A stretch of 64,000 nt of DNA, taken from the NCBI RefSeq assembly GCF_019649015.1, contig NZ_BLPI01000001.1, forward strand, positions 1,011,501 through 1,075,500, written 5' to 3'. Below the pieces are notes generated by a model, which worked only from the letters and a program-made list of their open reading frames with translations, was not told the DNA's origin and did not search any database. The position numbers were made by a program, and so were the translations under genes. This document shows positions 53,166 to 62,442 of this stretch, piece by piece (position 1 is the first letter of the stretch; the number at the start of each line of letters is the position of its first letter). This DNA comes from Agarivorans litoreus (GTDB taxonomy: Bacteria; Pseudomonadota; Gammaproteobacteria; Enterobacterales; Celerinatantimonadaceae).

Positions 53166-53199
53166 AAAAGCCGAGTAAGCCTACGCTACTCGGCTTTTT
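53166..53199. terminator. Bidirectional terminator
   Basis: AAAAGCCGAGTA pairs with TACTCGGCTTTT, with T runs on both sides. It ends the transporter gene and the exonuclease gene, whose stop codon touches it. Confidence 0.9.
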
Positions 53200-53915
53200 T
53201 ACAACCACAGTTTGTTGATAGGGGTATCGGCACTAAAGTGATAATGGATCTGCGCTTGCAGCAATTCGGCGGTGGCAATGGCGTCGGTAAGTGCATCATG
53301 CGGCGGGTAAACAGGTAAGTTATAACGGCTACGGGTATTAGCCAGTCGAATAGACGTAGGCTTAGGTTTTCTTATCCAATCTATTAGCTTTTTAGGTTGA
53401 GCGGCTAACATGTCGGCTTCAATTTGCATGGTATCCACCAGCGGGAAAATAATGCCTTCATTAATCAAGCTGCGTAGCGTGTGATGCAAAAAATCTCGTT
53501 CAATTCTGCGATAGTGTACTACCACTACTTTACCGGCCAGCTCATCTAGTAGCTGCTCTAAAATCCGCAGCAAACTGGGCGCGCCCTTTAAATCAGAATG
53601 GGTAATGCCGTGAATAACAATAGAGTCTTCTTTTAGTTTATCCTCTGGGGTAACAAACCAATGTTTTGCTTGCCTACAAGCAATTCGTTGCAGCGTAAAT
53701 GGCACCAAACCAATACTAATAATGCTGTTCTTCTTTGCATCTAAACCGGTGGTTTCAAAATCTAAAGCCACAAACTCAATATCCTTAAGCTTGGTGTCTG
53801 CATGATAGGTGCTAGCGTTATAAAAATTGATCAAACGCTGATCTTTGCTCTCTAAGGCTTTAATCTTAAAGAAGGCTTTCCAATTGAGAATGTCTTGCTG
53901 ATTAAGGTTCGGCAT
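53199..53915 (-). CDS. DEDDh 3'-5' exonuclease, DnaQ-like
   Basis: 238 residues. Exonuclease motifs: FVALDFETTGLDAKKNSIISIG (ExoI), HGITHSDL region, VVVHYRRIERDFLHHTLR (ExoII), and PPHDALTDAIATAELL (ExoIII with His and Asp). It overlaps the upstream cNMP/CBS gene by one base, so the two are one operon; this pair is common in gammaproteobacteria. Probably degrades DNA or RNA ends. Confidence 0.9.
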   Translation of the reverse strand: MPNLNQQDILNWKAFFKIKALESKDQRLINFYNASTYHADTKLKDIEFVALDFETTGLDAKKNSIISIGLVPFTLQRIACRQAKHWFVTPEDKLKEDSIVIHGITHSDLKGAPSLLRILEQLLDELAGKVVVVHYRRIERDFLHHTLRSLINEGIIFPLVDTMQIEADMLAAQPKKLIDWIRKPKPTSIRLANTRSRYNLPVYPPHDALTDAIATAELLQAQIHYHFSADTPINKLWL

Positions 53916-55801
53916 TAGCTGTTCTGCATACTGTTAGCGGTATAACGAAACTTCAGAAAGTTTTGCGCACTGCTTAGCACCAAAAAGGCATCTTTAAGAT
54001 TTCGCCTCTCAAAGTCAGACATGTTTTCCGGCTCAATATTATTATCAGGCTCTTGGTTGGCTTCTATGTCCAAGGCTTGGTGGCGAATCCGCACCAAAGA
54101 AATAAACTCCATCGCATGTTGTAAATCTTTTCCTTTTGAAGGCGGTAAAATTCCCGCCTCAATAATGTCTTCTAAGCGGTCAAAAGAGTTCTGAGATTGC
54201 GAGCCAATAGCCAAGCCATGTACCCGAATAAGATCGGCCAGCGGCGCTGTACCGCGCCGTTTTAGGTTAATTGAATTGTTATGTCGACCATCTTTTTCCA
54301 TCACAAAATCTTTAAAAAAGCCCAAGGGAGGTGTGCGATTTAACGCGTTTCTAGCTAAACAAGCCAGAAAACGGTTGTTCTTTTTAGCCTTTCGAAGAAT
54401 AAAGGCATTTAACTGCTCGGCCCATTTGGGCCTACCATACACACCGTTAAGGTCAAAAAAGATAGAGCAGTTAAGCAGTGCTTGAGGGTTAGGATTATCG
54501 ATCCAATCAGCGAAACACTCCTCCCATTGACTTTGCGTTTTACGGTACTCCGGGTTTGTCGCCATTATGTCGCCACTGCAATAGGTATACCCGCAAGCGG
54601 CTAAACCATCACATACGTAGCGAGCAAGCTCTTCAAAATACTTACCGTGTTCCGCTTCCACATATTGGTTATCAAGAATAATCGCGTTGTCTTGGTCGGT
54701 CACAATCAGCTGTTCATCTCGAGCCATCGATCCCAAAGCCAAAAAGCAATAAGGCACCGGTGGAGGTCCCAATTTTTCTTCAGCTAATTCCAATAAGCGC
54801 TGCTTAAAACTACGGCCAATTTCCGACATGGCTCGCCCCACCATGTGTGAATTGGCATCTTCATTAATCATTCTTACAAAACAATCTTTAAGTTGATGAG
54901 ATAGGAGGACTAAATCATCAACACTGTTTTGCTGAAAAATACTGCTCACAATCAGCAAACTATTTTGTGACTCATAACGAATAATATCGCTAACCTCAAT
55001 TAAACCAATCGGTTGCTTGTTCTTTAAAATAGGCAGGTGATGCACGTTATAACGCAGCATCAGCAACATAGCTTCGAAAATATAAGCATTGTGATCTAAA
55101 GAGATAAGCTCGGTAGACATTACCTCAACGACCTGAGTCTCTACATCTAAACCTTGAGCAATGACTTTGGCACAAAGGTCGCGTTGAGTAATTATACCGA
55201 CGAAGCTTTCACCACCTTCGTCAGTCAAGTTGGGGTCACGAATCAAGACTGCTGACACATTTTCTTCAGACATGATTTTGGCAACATTTTTAATCGAAGT
55301 GGTAGTGTCCAGCATCACCGGTTCAGCACTTAATATGGTTTTTACCTTCGACGTAGTAAGAGAATTGGCATTTTCACTGTTATCTTCAACCGCTTGTTGC
55401 AGACGGATAGTGCTTTCAACTTCCACAAAGTCGGCAAATACCTCGTAGCGCTCGCAAAACTCTTCAAATATGTTCTCGGGAATACAATATAACAGCGTGT
55501 CTTTCATCGCCTTGGCGGGAAAACGAACCTTATTGCTGGTTAACAAGCCCATTTGTCCAAAAACGCCGCCCTGATCTAAGCGATTGTATAGCTCGCCGGT
55601 GCGGCGGTAAATTTCCACCACACCACTGCGTATCATAAAAAAGTCATGAATTTTGTCGCCAAACTCAATAATCATATTGCCTGCGCGGAAATAAGATATC
55701 TCTACACTTTTTGCGACTTCTATAATTGCTTCTTCAGGTAATTGATCAAAGGGAGGGTATTGGCTAATAAAATTACGAACTTCGAGTAGCTCTACGTCCA
55801 T
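53915..55801 (-). CDS. cNMP-binding / CBS pair / DUF294 nucleotidyltransferase-like protein
   Basis: 628 residues in order: cyclic-nucleotide-binding domain (about 10-125, with FGDKIHDFFMIRSGVVEIYRR), CBS pair (about 150-280), DUF294 nucleotidyltransferase-like domain (about 310-450, ALGSMARDEQLIVTDQDNAII), and DUF294 C-terminal helical domain (about 480-620). The NTase core keeps the GS...D.D pattern. Acts with the downstream exonuclease; a signalling role in nucleotide or osmotic control is possible but unproven. Confidence 0.92.
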   Translation of the reverse strand: MDVELLEVRNFISQYPPFDQLPEEAIIEVAKSVEISYFRAGNMIIEFGDKIHDFFMIRSGVVEIYRRTGELYNRLDQGGVFGQMGLLTSNKVRFPAKAMKDTLLYCIPENIFEEFCERYEVFADFVEVESTIRLQQAVEDNSENANSLTTSKVKTILSAEPVMLDTTTSIKNVAKIMSEENVSAVLIRDPNLTDEGGESFVGIITQRDLCAKVIAQGLDVETQVVEVMSTELISLDHNAYIFEAMLLMLRYNVHHLPILKNKQPIGLIEVSDIIRYESQNSLLIVSSIFQQNSVDDLVLLSHQLKDCFVRMINEDANSHMVGRAMSEIGRSFKQRLLELAEEKLGPPPVPYCFLALGSMARDEQLIVTDQDNAIILDNQYVEAEHGKYFEELARYVCDGLAACGYTYCSGDIMATNPEYRKTQSQWEECFADWIDNPNPQALLNCSIFFDLNGVYGRPKWAEQLNAFILRKAKKNNRFLACLARNALNRTPPLGFFKDFVMEKDGRHNNSINLKRRGTAPLADLIRVHGLAIGSQSQNSFDRLEDIIEAGILPPSKGKDLQHAMEFISLVRIRHQALDIEANQEPDNNIEPENMSDFERRNLKDAFLVLSSAQNFLKFRYTANSMQNS

Positions 55802-56226
55802 TAATGACTCTATATAGAAGATAATTTGAATGCTTGCTCTCTAGTATATGGCATCTATCCAACTGTTGCAGTGAACTAAATTAAGCATAACTAGCATTGG
55901 TGCTAAATATTTCCTATTAGTATTGCCGTCAATCAAACTAACAAAGATCTAGGTTACAGGTAATAAAGAAAACTTGGCTTCAGTGGCATGGCGTGCCAAC
56001 TAAGATTAGCAGCCTCCTTTCGCTAACACCAAAAGTGTTATCGTAGCTAAAAAAATACCACCATTTAGAATATTCTCCGCAATTAACGCCCCAAACCACT
56101 AGCTATGATCGTTTACTTAAACAAAGCAAAACTGCCGATAGGTTCAGCGCCAACAAATAGCTAAACTAAAACCTATCGAGTATTTATTAAGAGCGTAAAT
56201 TAAGCACGTAAAAAAGGTATAAGTGC
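55802..56226. other. Intergenic, no gene seen
   Basis: 425 bases between the DUF294 gene start and the dcuA stop. It includes an 8-bp inverted repeat GATAGGTT / AACCTATC (about 56138 to 56179) with a 26-base loop that is too loose to call a terminator. A+T-rich, no convincing ORF. Confidence 0.5.
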
Positions 56227-57528
56227 TTATAAAATGATTTCAGCAAAAATAAAACCAAGTATCACCGAACTGGTAATTGTAGCCACGCCAGGCACAAAGA
56301 AGGGATGGTTAAATACCCATTTCCCAATACGGGTAGAGCCCGTATCATCCATTTCTACAGCCGCTAATAAGGTTGGGTAAGTAGGCAACACAAACAACGC
56401 ACTTACCGCTGCAAACGAAGCAATGGCCGCTTCTGGACTAACACCTAACATAAAGGCCGAAGGCATTAAGGCTGCCGTGGTTGCTGCCTGTGAATACAGC
56501 AACATACTGGCGAAAAAGAGAATAAGCGCCAACATCCACGGATGATCTTCTAACAAACCACCCGACAAAGCTTTAATTTCATCTAAATGACCTGATACAA
56601 AGGTATCGCCCAGCCACGCTACACCTAATACACAAATACAGGCACTCATGCCCGATTTAAAAGTAGCGGCATTAAGCACTTCGCCAGTATCAATTTTACA
56701 AAACAATGCAATAGCGGTGGCCGCAGTTAGCATAAACACCATGATTGCTTCGTTACGTGGCAAGCTTGGGTTTTCAATTAAACCAACCGCATCACTAATC
56801 GCCGTTGCGTAAAACACTACCGCTACAATAGCCACTAAGAATATAAGCACTGAGCGCTTAGCACTGGCCGGTAAAGCTTCACCTTGTTTATCTCGCTGAC
56901 TCACTAAACCATGGGCTAAACGTTCTTGATAGACTGGGTCATCTTTAAGCTCTTTACCCATAAATTGGGCAACAAAGGCTCCCACCATACAAGCTAAAAA
57001 CGTGGCAGGAATACAAATAAGTAGCAGGCTAATATAGCCCACGCCTTTGTCTTCTAACATGCCGCTCATCAGTACCACCGCTGCCGAAATAGGCGAAGCA
57101 GTAATGGCGACTTGCGAGGCAACAACCGCAATGCTTAAAGGGCGTGATGGGCGAATGCCCTGCTCTTTAGCCACTTCTGCAATCACCGGAAGGGTAGAAA
57201 ATGCCGTATGCCCAGTACCGGCAAACAAGGTCATAATGTAGGTAACAATCGGCGCAAGAAAGGTAACTTGCTTAGGGTTACTTCGTAGCACCCGCTCGGC
57301 AATATTCACCAAATATTGCAAACCACCAGCTACCTGCATTGCAGCAATGGCAGCAATCACCGACATAATAATTAGGATCACTTCAATAGGAATAGTGCCG
57401 GGGCTCATACCCAAGCCAAGAGTAAGCACCAATACCCCTAAACCACCCGCAAAACCAATTCCAATGCCACCTAAGCGCGCACCTAAAAATATGGCTGCTA
57501 ATACCACCAGCAACTCTATCGTGATCAT
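56227..57528 (-). CDS. dcuA: Anaerobic C4-dicarboxylate transporter DcuA
   Basis: 433 residues from the ATG at 57528, chosen because GGGAGGAATT directly precedes it. It exchanges fumarate, aspartate and succinate. DcuA rather than DcuB is supported by the block LGARLGGIGIGFAGGLGVLVL, QVAITASPISAAVV and the length equal to E. coli DcuA. About ten to twelve helices. No aspA gene is adjacent. Confidence 0.92.
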   Translation of the reverse strand: MITIELLVVLAAIFLGARLGGIGIGFAGGLGVLVLTLGLGMSPGTIPIEVILIIMSVIAAIAAMQVAGGLQYLVNIAERVLRSNPKQVTFLAPIVTYIMTLFAGTGHTAFSTLPVIAEVAKEQGIRPSRPLSIAVVASQVAITASPISAAVVLMSGMLEDKGVGYISLLLICIPATFLACMVGAFVAQFMGKELKDDPVYQERLAHGLVSQRDKQGEALPASAKRSVLIFLVAIVAVVFYATAISDAVGLIENPSLPRNEAIMVFMLTAATAIALFCKIDTGEVLNAATFKSGMSACICVLGVAWLGDTFVSGHLDEIKALSGGLLEDHPWMLALILFFASMLLYSQAATTAALMPSAFMLGVSPEAAIASFAAVSALFVLPTYPTLLAAVEMDDTGSTRIGKWVFNHPFFVPGVATITSSVILGFIFAEIIL

Positions 57529-57766
57529 AATTCCTCCCAAGCTCTAATTGCGACGCACTTTACGTGAAAGCCAACGCCAACAATAGATGATTAAATCAAA
57601 CTAACGGCAAAAACCAGACAAATAAACCCAAAAATACAAAATCAACAGAATTTAAATCCATTTAAAATGTAAGGGAAATATCATTTGTTTTTAACCTATA
57701 TGCAGCATTTGTTAGTAAGACTAGCACTAATTATGTCTATGTATTGATTAAATTTTTGACAAAACA

Positions 57767-58261
57767 ATGATAGAAATTTGCTATGAAAATCCTAACAGCG
57801 AACAAAGCAAACAACTGCTAAAAGCCCAAGCCGATTCCTTAATGAAATTAACTGGAAACAGCGCGGTTGAATGTTTTAATGAAAATGAGTTTTTAGCTGA
57901 AGATGCAGTATTTCTATTAGTTAAACGTAAGGGTGTAGCCCTCGCCTGCGGTGGTTTTAGGTATCTACAACCAGGTATTTGTGAAATGAAGCGAATTTAC
58001 TCGCATCAGGCTGGATTGGGTAAGGTTATTTTGCAAGCTCTAGAGCAATACGCTGTAACTCTGGGTTATCAACAAATTAATTTAGCCACCCGTAACTCAA
58101 ACACTCAAGCCATCCAGTTTTACGCTAAACACGGCTACCGAGCTATCTCGCCTTTTGGTGTTTATAGTCACCATCCTCATTATTTGAGTTTGGCTAAATC
58201 ACTCGCCAATGCTGAGCAGACGCTAGGCATAAAAAAAGCGCAGCTTAGTCGCTGCGCTTAA
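57767..58261 (+). CDS. GNAT-family N-acetyltransferase
   Basis: 164 residues. GNAT core: AVFLLVKRKGVALACGGFRYLQPGICEMKRIYSHQAGLGKVILQALEQYA (acetyl-CoA loop variant) then ATRNSNTQAIQFYAKHGYRAI. Substrate unknown. The stop codon lies in a strong hairpin (AAGCGCAGC against GCTGCGCTT, 58231-58260) that probably ends transcription. Confidence 0.85.
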   Translation: MIEICYENPNSEQSKQLLKAQADSLMKLTGNSAVECFNENEFLAEDAVFLLVKRKGVALACGGFRYLQPGICEMKRIYSHQAGLGKVILQALEQYAVTLGYQQINLATRNSNTQAIQFYAKHGYRAISPFGVYSHHPHYLSLAKSLANAEQTLGIKKAQLSRCA

Positions 58262-58282
58262 TCAATATGAATCACCAATTAT

Positions 58283-58536
58283 TAGGGTCTGTTGATCTTT
58301 GCTGATGGTTTTTGCAGCCATTTAGGCAAGGCAGTGAGTGTGCAGTTAAGTGGGCTTAATAATTACTCGCTAACGCTGAATAAATGGCTAAAAAATGCTG
58401 CCCGAAGGGTTCGGGTAAGCGAACTTTACTCTTTGTTAAGCACTTCTTGCTTAGCCCACTAGGCTTCTAAGTGCTCGCCGCGATTAAAGCCCGCTTATCT
58501 CGAACAAAATTTCAACACCAAAGAGCAACAGACCCT
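58283..58536. repeat. 254-bp intergenic repeat with inverted ends
   Basis: The left end TAGGGTCTGTTGATCTTTG and the right end, read inward, AGGGTCTGTTGCTCTTTG form an inverted repeat (17 of 18 identical over the shared bases). The right end overlaps the beta-amylase stop codon. A related, truncated copy begins at 49458. MITE-like, no coding capacity seen. Confidence 0.65.
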
Positions 58537-61198
58537 AGCTAATGCGGTTAATCAGCTTTCTTAGCTCACGCATTGGCGTTGGCTCATCATCAAAGAAGTT
58601 TTGCATTCTTAACAAGGTTAAACCATCGTAGCCAGGTGCCCGCGTTAGCGCACGCCCCATTTGCTTCCAACCCTGCTCGCCATATAACTCACCGGCAAGT
58701 GCATTTTCACCCATCAGCGATACTTGGCATTCGTCTGCTGCATCGGCCATCCAGTCCACTAAATCAGCTGCACGAGAATAACCTTCATAGTCTTTGTTTA
58801 TCATTTCTAAACAAGTGAAATGAATCGCGGCACGCGCTTGCTTGCCTTCTGGCAATAAGGCTTTAAGCAAACCTAAGTACTCTTGCTGGTTATTGCAGCT
58901 TAAGGTTGGATGCACTGCAATTAAGCCAGCGGTAATCTCGGCTGCACGTGGCAACTCGGGATCGCTTACAACCCAGTGAATCCCCGGAATTTTAATGCCA
59001 ATAGGCACTTGGCCAAATGAATCATCGTCAAACACACTCAGTGCATTTTCAAAAATGCGTCGACCATGAGCAACCAAGGCTTTGTGATACCAGGTTAAAA
59101 ACTCCCGCGCCCACGCATTATGGATGTAGCGCTTGTGGCTAAATAACCAATCTGCATCTGGAATTTCGGCTTGCTCAAAGCTTTCCCAAGTAAAACCAAA
59201 ACTGCCATTAAGCGCTGCAATACTGTGGTACTTCTCTTTTAAATAACGTAACCAGTCTTGTTTTGCTAAGCGGCTGTAACACTGCAAGGTACCGCGGTTA
59301 GGGTAATTACCCCAGTCGTGGGCGTTGTAGCTTGGATAACGTAGCTCTCCTGCAGGGCCAAGGCTTACGTTGATTTCATCCATCAAGCCAGCTTGGTTAA
59401 TGTAATGCTGTTTAAAGGCTTCCATAAAGCGCTGGTAATAAGGCATCACAAACTCATCGGCCCATAACGATACATACTCCATAGAAGCATCGCCGGTTTC
59501 CGATACATATTGCAGATCTTGCACCGAGTTAAGTTGATCGTTGCTTTCCAGTAAACGGCCCCACAACCATAGGGGAATGGCTTGCATAAAGTCATCGTTC
59601 ACATTGCCGCCCGCCTGGTGGAACGACAAAATAGGTACCCATTGCAAACCTAAACGTTTAAGCAGGCTTACTACGCGGTCGTAGTAACTCCAATCAAACT
59701 TGCCTGGTTTGTCTCCTTCCACCAAGCCCCACCAAATATCGGTAGAAATGGCGGTAACACCAATACTACGAAGCTGGCGTAATTGCGCCTCAAACTGTTT
59801 CCAGTTTTCTTCATCCAGCAGTTGTTTCTGGTTGGCCACTTTAAGATGCAAAGGCCCCATTACTCGGAACTGCTTTTTACCCAATTGCTTAGTTTCGGCA
59901 ATTTGATACTTAAACTTATTAAGTTGCGACAAACGCCCTTTAACGATGGCCTGCTCATTTAACTGAGACATATCATTAAAGATCCAGCCTTCAAACCCGC
60001 TACCGTGTAATACCGAATGATAAAGCTGATCCCAGCCTGGATGGCTAGCCAAAGCCTGTGGCTGAGAGTTTTGTACCAAGGCCGGTATTTTTAGCTTACG
60101 CATTGCAGTAAGTAAGGCTTGATTAACACGAGTTGCATGGCTTGATTCAGCGCCGCTGGCCACAATCAACAAACGACCGGCAGCTTGCACATGCCAATAC
60201 TCTAACTGAGCGATTTGGTAATCAAGCAATTGGGGGCGGTCTAACCACGGCTGCGGATTAATCCCGGTTAAACAACCCAACCAAGGATGATCGCTTGCGG
60301 TAAGCTCTGGCATAGGAATGTTTAAACACAACTGGCTGTGTGACCATGCATCCGTAAACTGCTGCTCAGCGACAGCCAACACTTTACCTACATAAGCTTG
60401 CCAATTACTGGCATACCATGCATTAAACTCTTTAAAACAGGTATTACTTGTTTTGTTCTTGTAACAACGGCTTAGCGTTTCGGCCAATTGTTCTTGCCAA
60501 GGTGTATCGCCATTTAACTCCCACAAACTCAACCAAGCTTGTTGCGAGCCATATTGCTGTTGCATGTCTTCGGCTAAAGCAGCCAAGGCAGTTGGGCTAA
60601 AGCTTTGATAGATAGGTTGACCATCACGCTCACCCCAAGGAATACATGCCTCACCATTAGGCCCTAAGCCCAGCAGCAAAGCATCACAACGCGGCGCAAA
60701 CTCAGCCATGTGCTGTGCAAAGCAGCCCATCCAGTGGCTAAACATTTCCACCAAACCAGCTTCAGCCCACAAACTTGGGCTTTGGGTATTGTCGCGACCA
60801 TATTGGTTAACGTACTTAATCGCATCGGCAGTTTGAGTTTTGGGTAATGCTGCCAGCATAGAGCCCCAAAACCAGTCAGGAAGACGTTGTTCAGTGCCTT
60901 GCTGAGTATCGGAAGAAAAGAACAACTGGTATTGCAGCTTAAAGCCATGCGACACCAAATGCGCCGACAAGCGCTTAAGAGACGCCCAGCACTCTGCCTG
61001 ATCTAATTGCTCGGCACTAAACGGTGCTATGTAGCGCCAATGCACTGGCACTACCAAAGCATCTACACCATTTTGGCGTAAATTACGAAGTTGTGGAGAT
61101 AAGCTCTGAAGCTGAGCTTGATTACATGAAGCGGCATACTCAGCCAGTGGTAAAGAACCCTTTACCCAAGCTTTGCGTGCTGAAATTGGATTAGCCAT
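58535..61198 (-). CDS. Beta-amylase with two GH14-like domains
   Basis: 887 residues, no signal peptide, so cytoplasmic. The C-terminal half (about 445-887) is a full GH14 enzyme: HQAGGNVNDD (527-536, the substrate-cleft loop), GPAGELRYPSY with acid Glu618, KIPGIHW (736-742), and FTCLEM with base Glu798. It would release maltose from alpha-glucan ends. The N-terminal half (about 1-430) is a diverged copy: GPNGEACIPWG with Glu183 aligns with the acid site, and Glu351 with the base, but the HxxGGN loop is missing. Usual GH14 proteins have one domain. Could act on glycogen made by GlgC/GlgA. Confidence 0.85.
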   Translation of the reverse strand: MANPISARKAWVKGSLPLAEYAASCNQAQLQSLSPQLRNLRQNGVDALVVPVHWRYIAPFSAEQLDQAECWASLKRLSAHLVSHGFKLQYQLFFSSDTQQGTEQRLPDWFWGSMLAALPKTQTADAIKYVNQYGRDNTQSPSLWAEAGLVEMFSHWMGCFAQHMAEFAPRCDALLLGLGPNGEACIPWGERDGQPIYQSFSPTALAALAEDMQQQYGSQQAWLSLWELNGDTPWQEQLAETLSRCYKNKTSNTCFKEFNAWYASNWQAYVGKVLAVAEQQFTDAWSHSQLCLNIPMPELTASDHPWLGCLTGINPQPWLDRPQLLDYQIAQLEYWHVQAAGRLLIVASGAESSHATRVNQALLTAMRKLKIPALVQNSQPQALASHPGWDQLYHSVLHGSGFEGWIFNDMSQLNEQAIVKGRLSQLNKFKYQIAETKQLGKKQFRVMGPLHLKVANQKQLLDEENWKQFEAQLRQLRSIGVTAISTDIWWGLVEGDKPGKFDWSYYDRVVSLLKRLGLQWVPILSFHQAGGNVNDDFMQAIPLWLWGRLLESNDQLNSVQDLQYVSETGDASMEYVSLWADEFVMPYYQRFMEAFKQHYINQAGLMDEINVSLGPAGELRYPSYNAHDWGNYPNRGTLQCYSRLAKQDWLRYLKEKYHSIAALNGSFGFTWESFEQAEIPDADWLFSHKRYIHNAWAREFLTWYHKALVAHGRRIFENALSVFDDDSFGQVPIGIKIPGIHWVVSDPELPRAAEITAGLIAVHPTLSCNNQQEYLGLLKALLPEGKQARAAIHFTCLEMINKDYEGYSRAADLVDWMADAADECQVSLMGENALAGELYGEQGWKQMGRALTRAPGYDGLTLLRMQNFFDDEPTPMRELRKLINRIS

Positions 61199-61394
61199 GT
61201 TTAGCTTACTCTAAAAAAACTGTGCTAGTTATCCCTAGTCCGCGTCTTAACAGCAAGGCTGCAAAGCTTTTCAGCTGAACAAAAGGAGATCGAGATCACA
61301 TTACATATTGGCTGTAGTGTAGCCTAAGTGCTTAATTAACCAAATTGATCTGGCGTAAAAGTCACTCCGTAAAGTTAAAAAACCTGCACTTAAA

Positions 61395-61865
61395 TTAAAG
61401 CCAACGCCGAACCTTGCGGCAATATTGCAGGTATTGTTGATTAAATTGCTGCGTAAGTAGCTTTTCTTCAGGCTCTATTTGTAAACGATTAATAAGCAGT
61501 ACAAACACTACGCAGCTTAAAAAGCTTAAACCCGCCTGCAAATGCAAACACCAGGCTGTTAACAGTAGCAGCAAACTTAAATACATTGGGTTGCGGCTAT
61601 AACGATATAGCCCTTCCACAACTAAATGCTTACTTCGTTCCGGATGATGAGGATTGATAGTTGTATGTTTTCGAGCAAAACCAATCAGGCTTGCTGCTGC
61701 GATAAATGCCGCCAAAAACACCAAAGGCCACTGCAGCTTTACCAAGCCCGATGGGAGTATTAGCCAACTCCATTGCGCACTTAACTGCGCCAAGCCGTAA
61801 GCTATAGCTACACATAACAATAGCCAAAGAGGAGGAGGAACCAACAGTTCTAAGCGTTTAAGCAC
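61395..61865 (-). CDS. ICMT/PEMT-type membrane methyltransferase family protein
   Basis: 156 residues with about four membrane helices. The C-terminal signature LVVEGLYRYSRNPMYLSLLLLL and later EPEEKLLTQQFNQQYLQYCRKVRRWL matches the isoprenylcysteine/phospholipid methyltransferase-like family. Substrate not known. It lies just after the next gene (61879) on the same strand, so they may be co-transcribed. Confidence 0.8.
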   Translation of the reverse strand: MLKRLELLVPPPLWLLLCVAIAYGLAQLSAQWSWLILPSGLVKLQWPLVFLAAFIAAASLIGFARKHTTINPHHPERSKHLVVEGLYRYSRNPMYLSLLLLLTAWCLHLQAGLSFLSCVVFVLLINRLQIEPEEKLLTQQFNQQYLQYCRKVRRWL

Positions 61866-61878
61866 TAAGCCTCTCTAT

Positions 61879-62421
61879 TTAGTTATCGGCGTTATCAGAT
61901 TTGTCCACTTGTTGATAAATATAGTGCCCTCGGCCAGTAATTGCAGTATGAAATAGATTCTGGAAAGGAAACAAACGCTTTTTAAGGTAATAAGTAAAAC
62001 CGGCAAACAGTGCACTTAAGGCTACATTAATCAGCCCTTCTAGTTGGAAAATGTAAGGTAAGCTTTGATAGATCGAATAGCCTGAAAACACCATCAGCAG
62101 TAGATAGCCATTGGCAGCATTTTTGTAGATCATAAAAATAATTAACAAAGGTACTAAAGCCGGCATCAATAAGGCCATTAACAACTGGGCACTCACTTGT
62201 TCTGCAGCCATTAGACCAAACACCAATTTACTCAGCACCATAAACTGCAATACTGCCAACAAAAAAGCTTTCTGCTTGGAATATTGCTGCAAAGTGCCAG
62301 GCTCGGGAATAGACGCCAAGGCTTTAGTTACTTTTCGCAGATTCCACTGCTGCTGCTCTGCATGTTCGTAGACTTGTTGTTTGCTTAGCCCTTGAGCTAG
62401 TAATTGATCAACTTGTTTCAT
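61879..62421 (-). CDS. Unrecognised membrane protein
   Basis: 180 residues from the ATG at 62421, chosen for ACGGAGG just upstream; an upstream GTG-type reading is less likely. N-terminal cytoplasmic region with a putative helical DNA- or protein-contact stretch (LLAQGLSKQQVYEHAEQQQWNLRKVTKALASIPEPG) is followed by four hydrophobic helices. No family recognised. It ends 13 bases before the ICMT-like gene. Confidence 0.6.
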   Translation of the reverse strand: MKQVDQLLAQGLSKQQVYEHAEQQQWNLRKVTKALASIPEPGTLQQYSKQKAFLLAVLQFMVLSKLVFGLMAAEQVSAQLLMALLMPALVPLLIIFMIYKNAANGYLLLMVFSGYSIYQSLPYIFQLEGLINVALSALFAGFTYYLKKRLFPFQNLFHTAITGRGHYIYQQVDKSDNADN

Positions 62422-62442
62422 TGCACCTCCGTAAAGGCTCAC

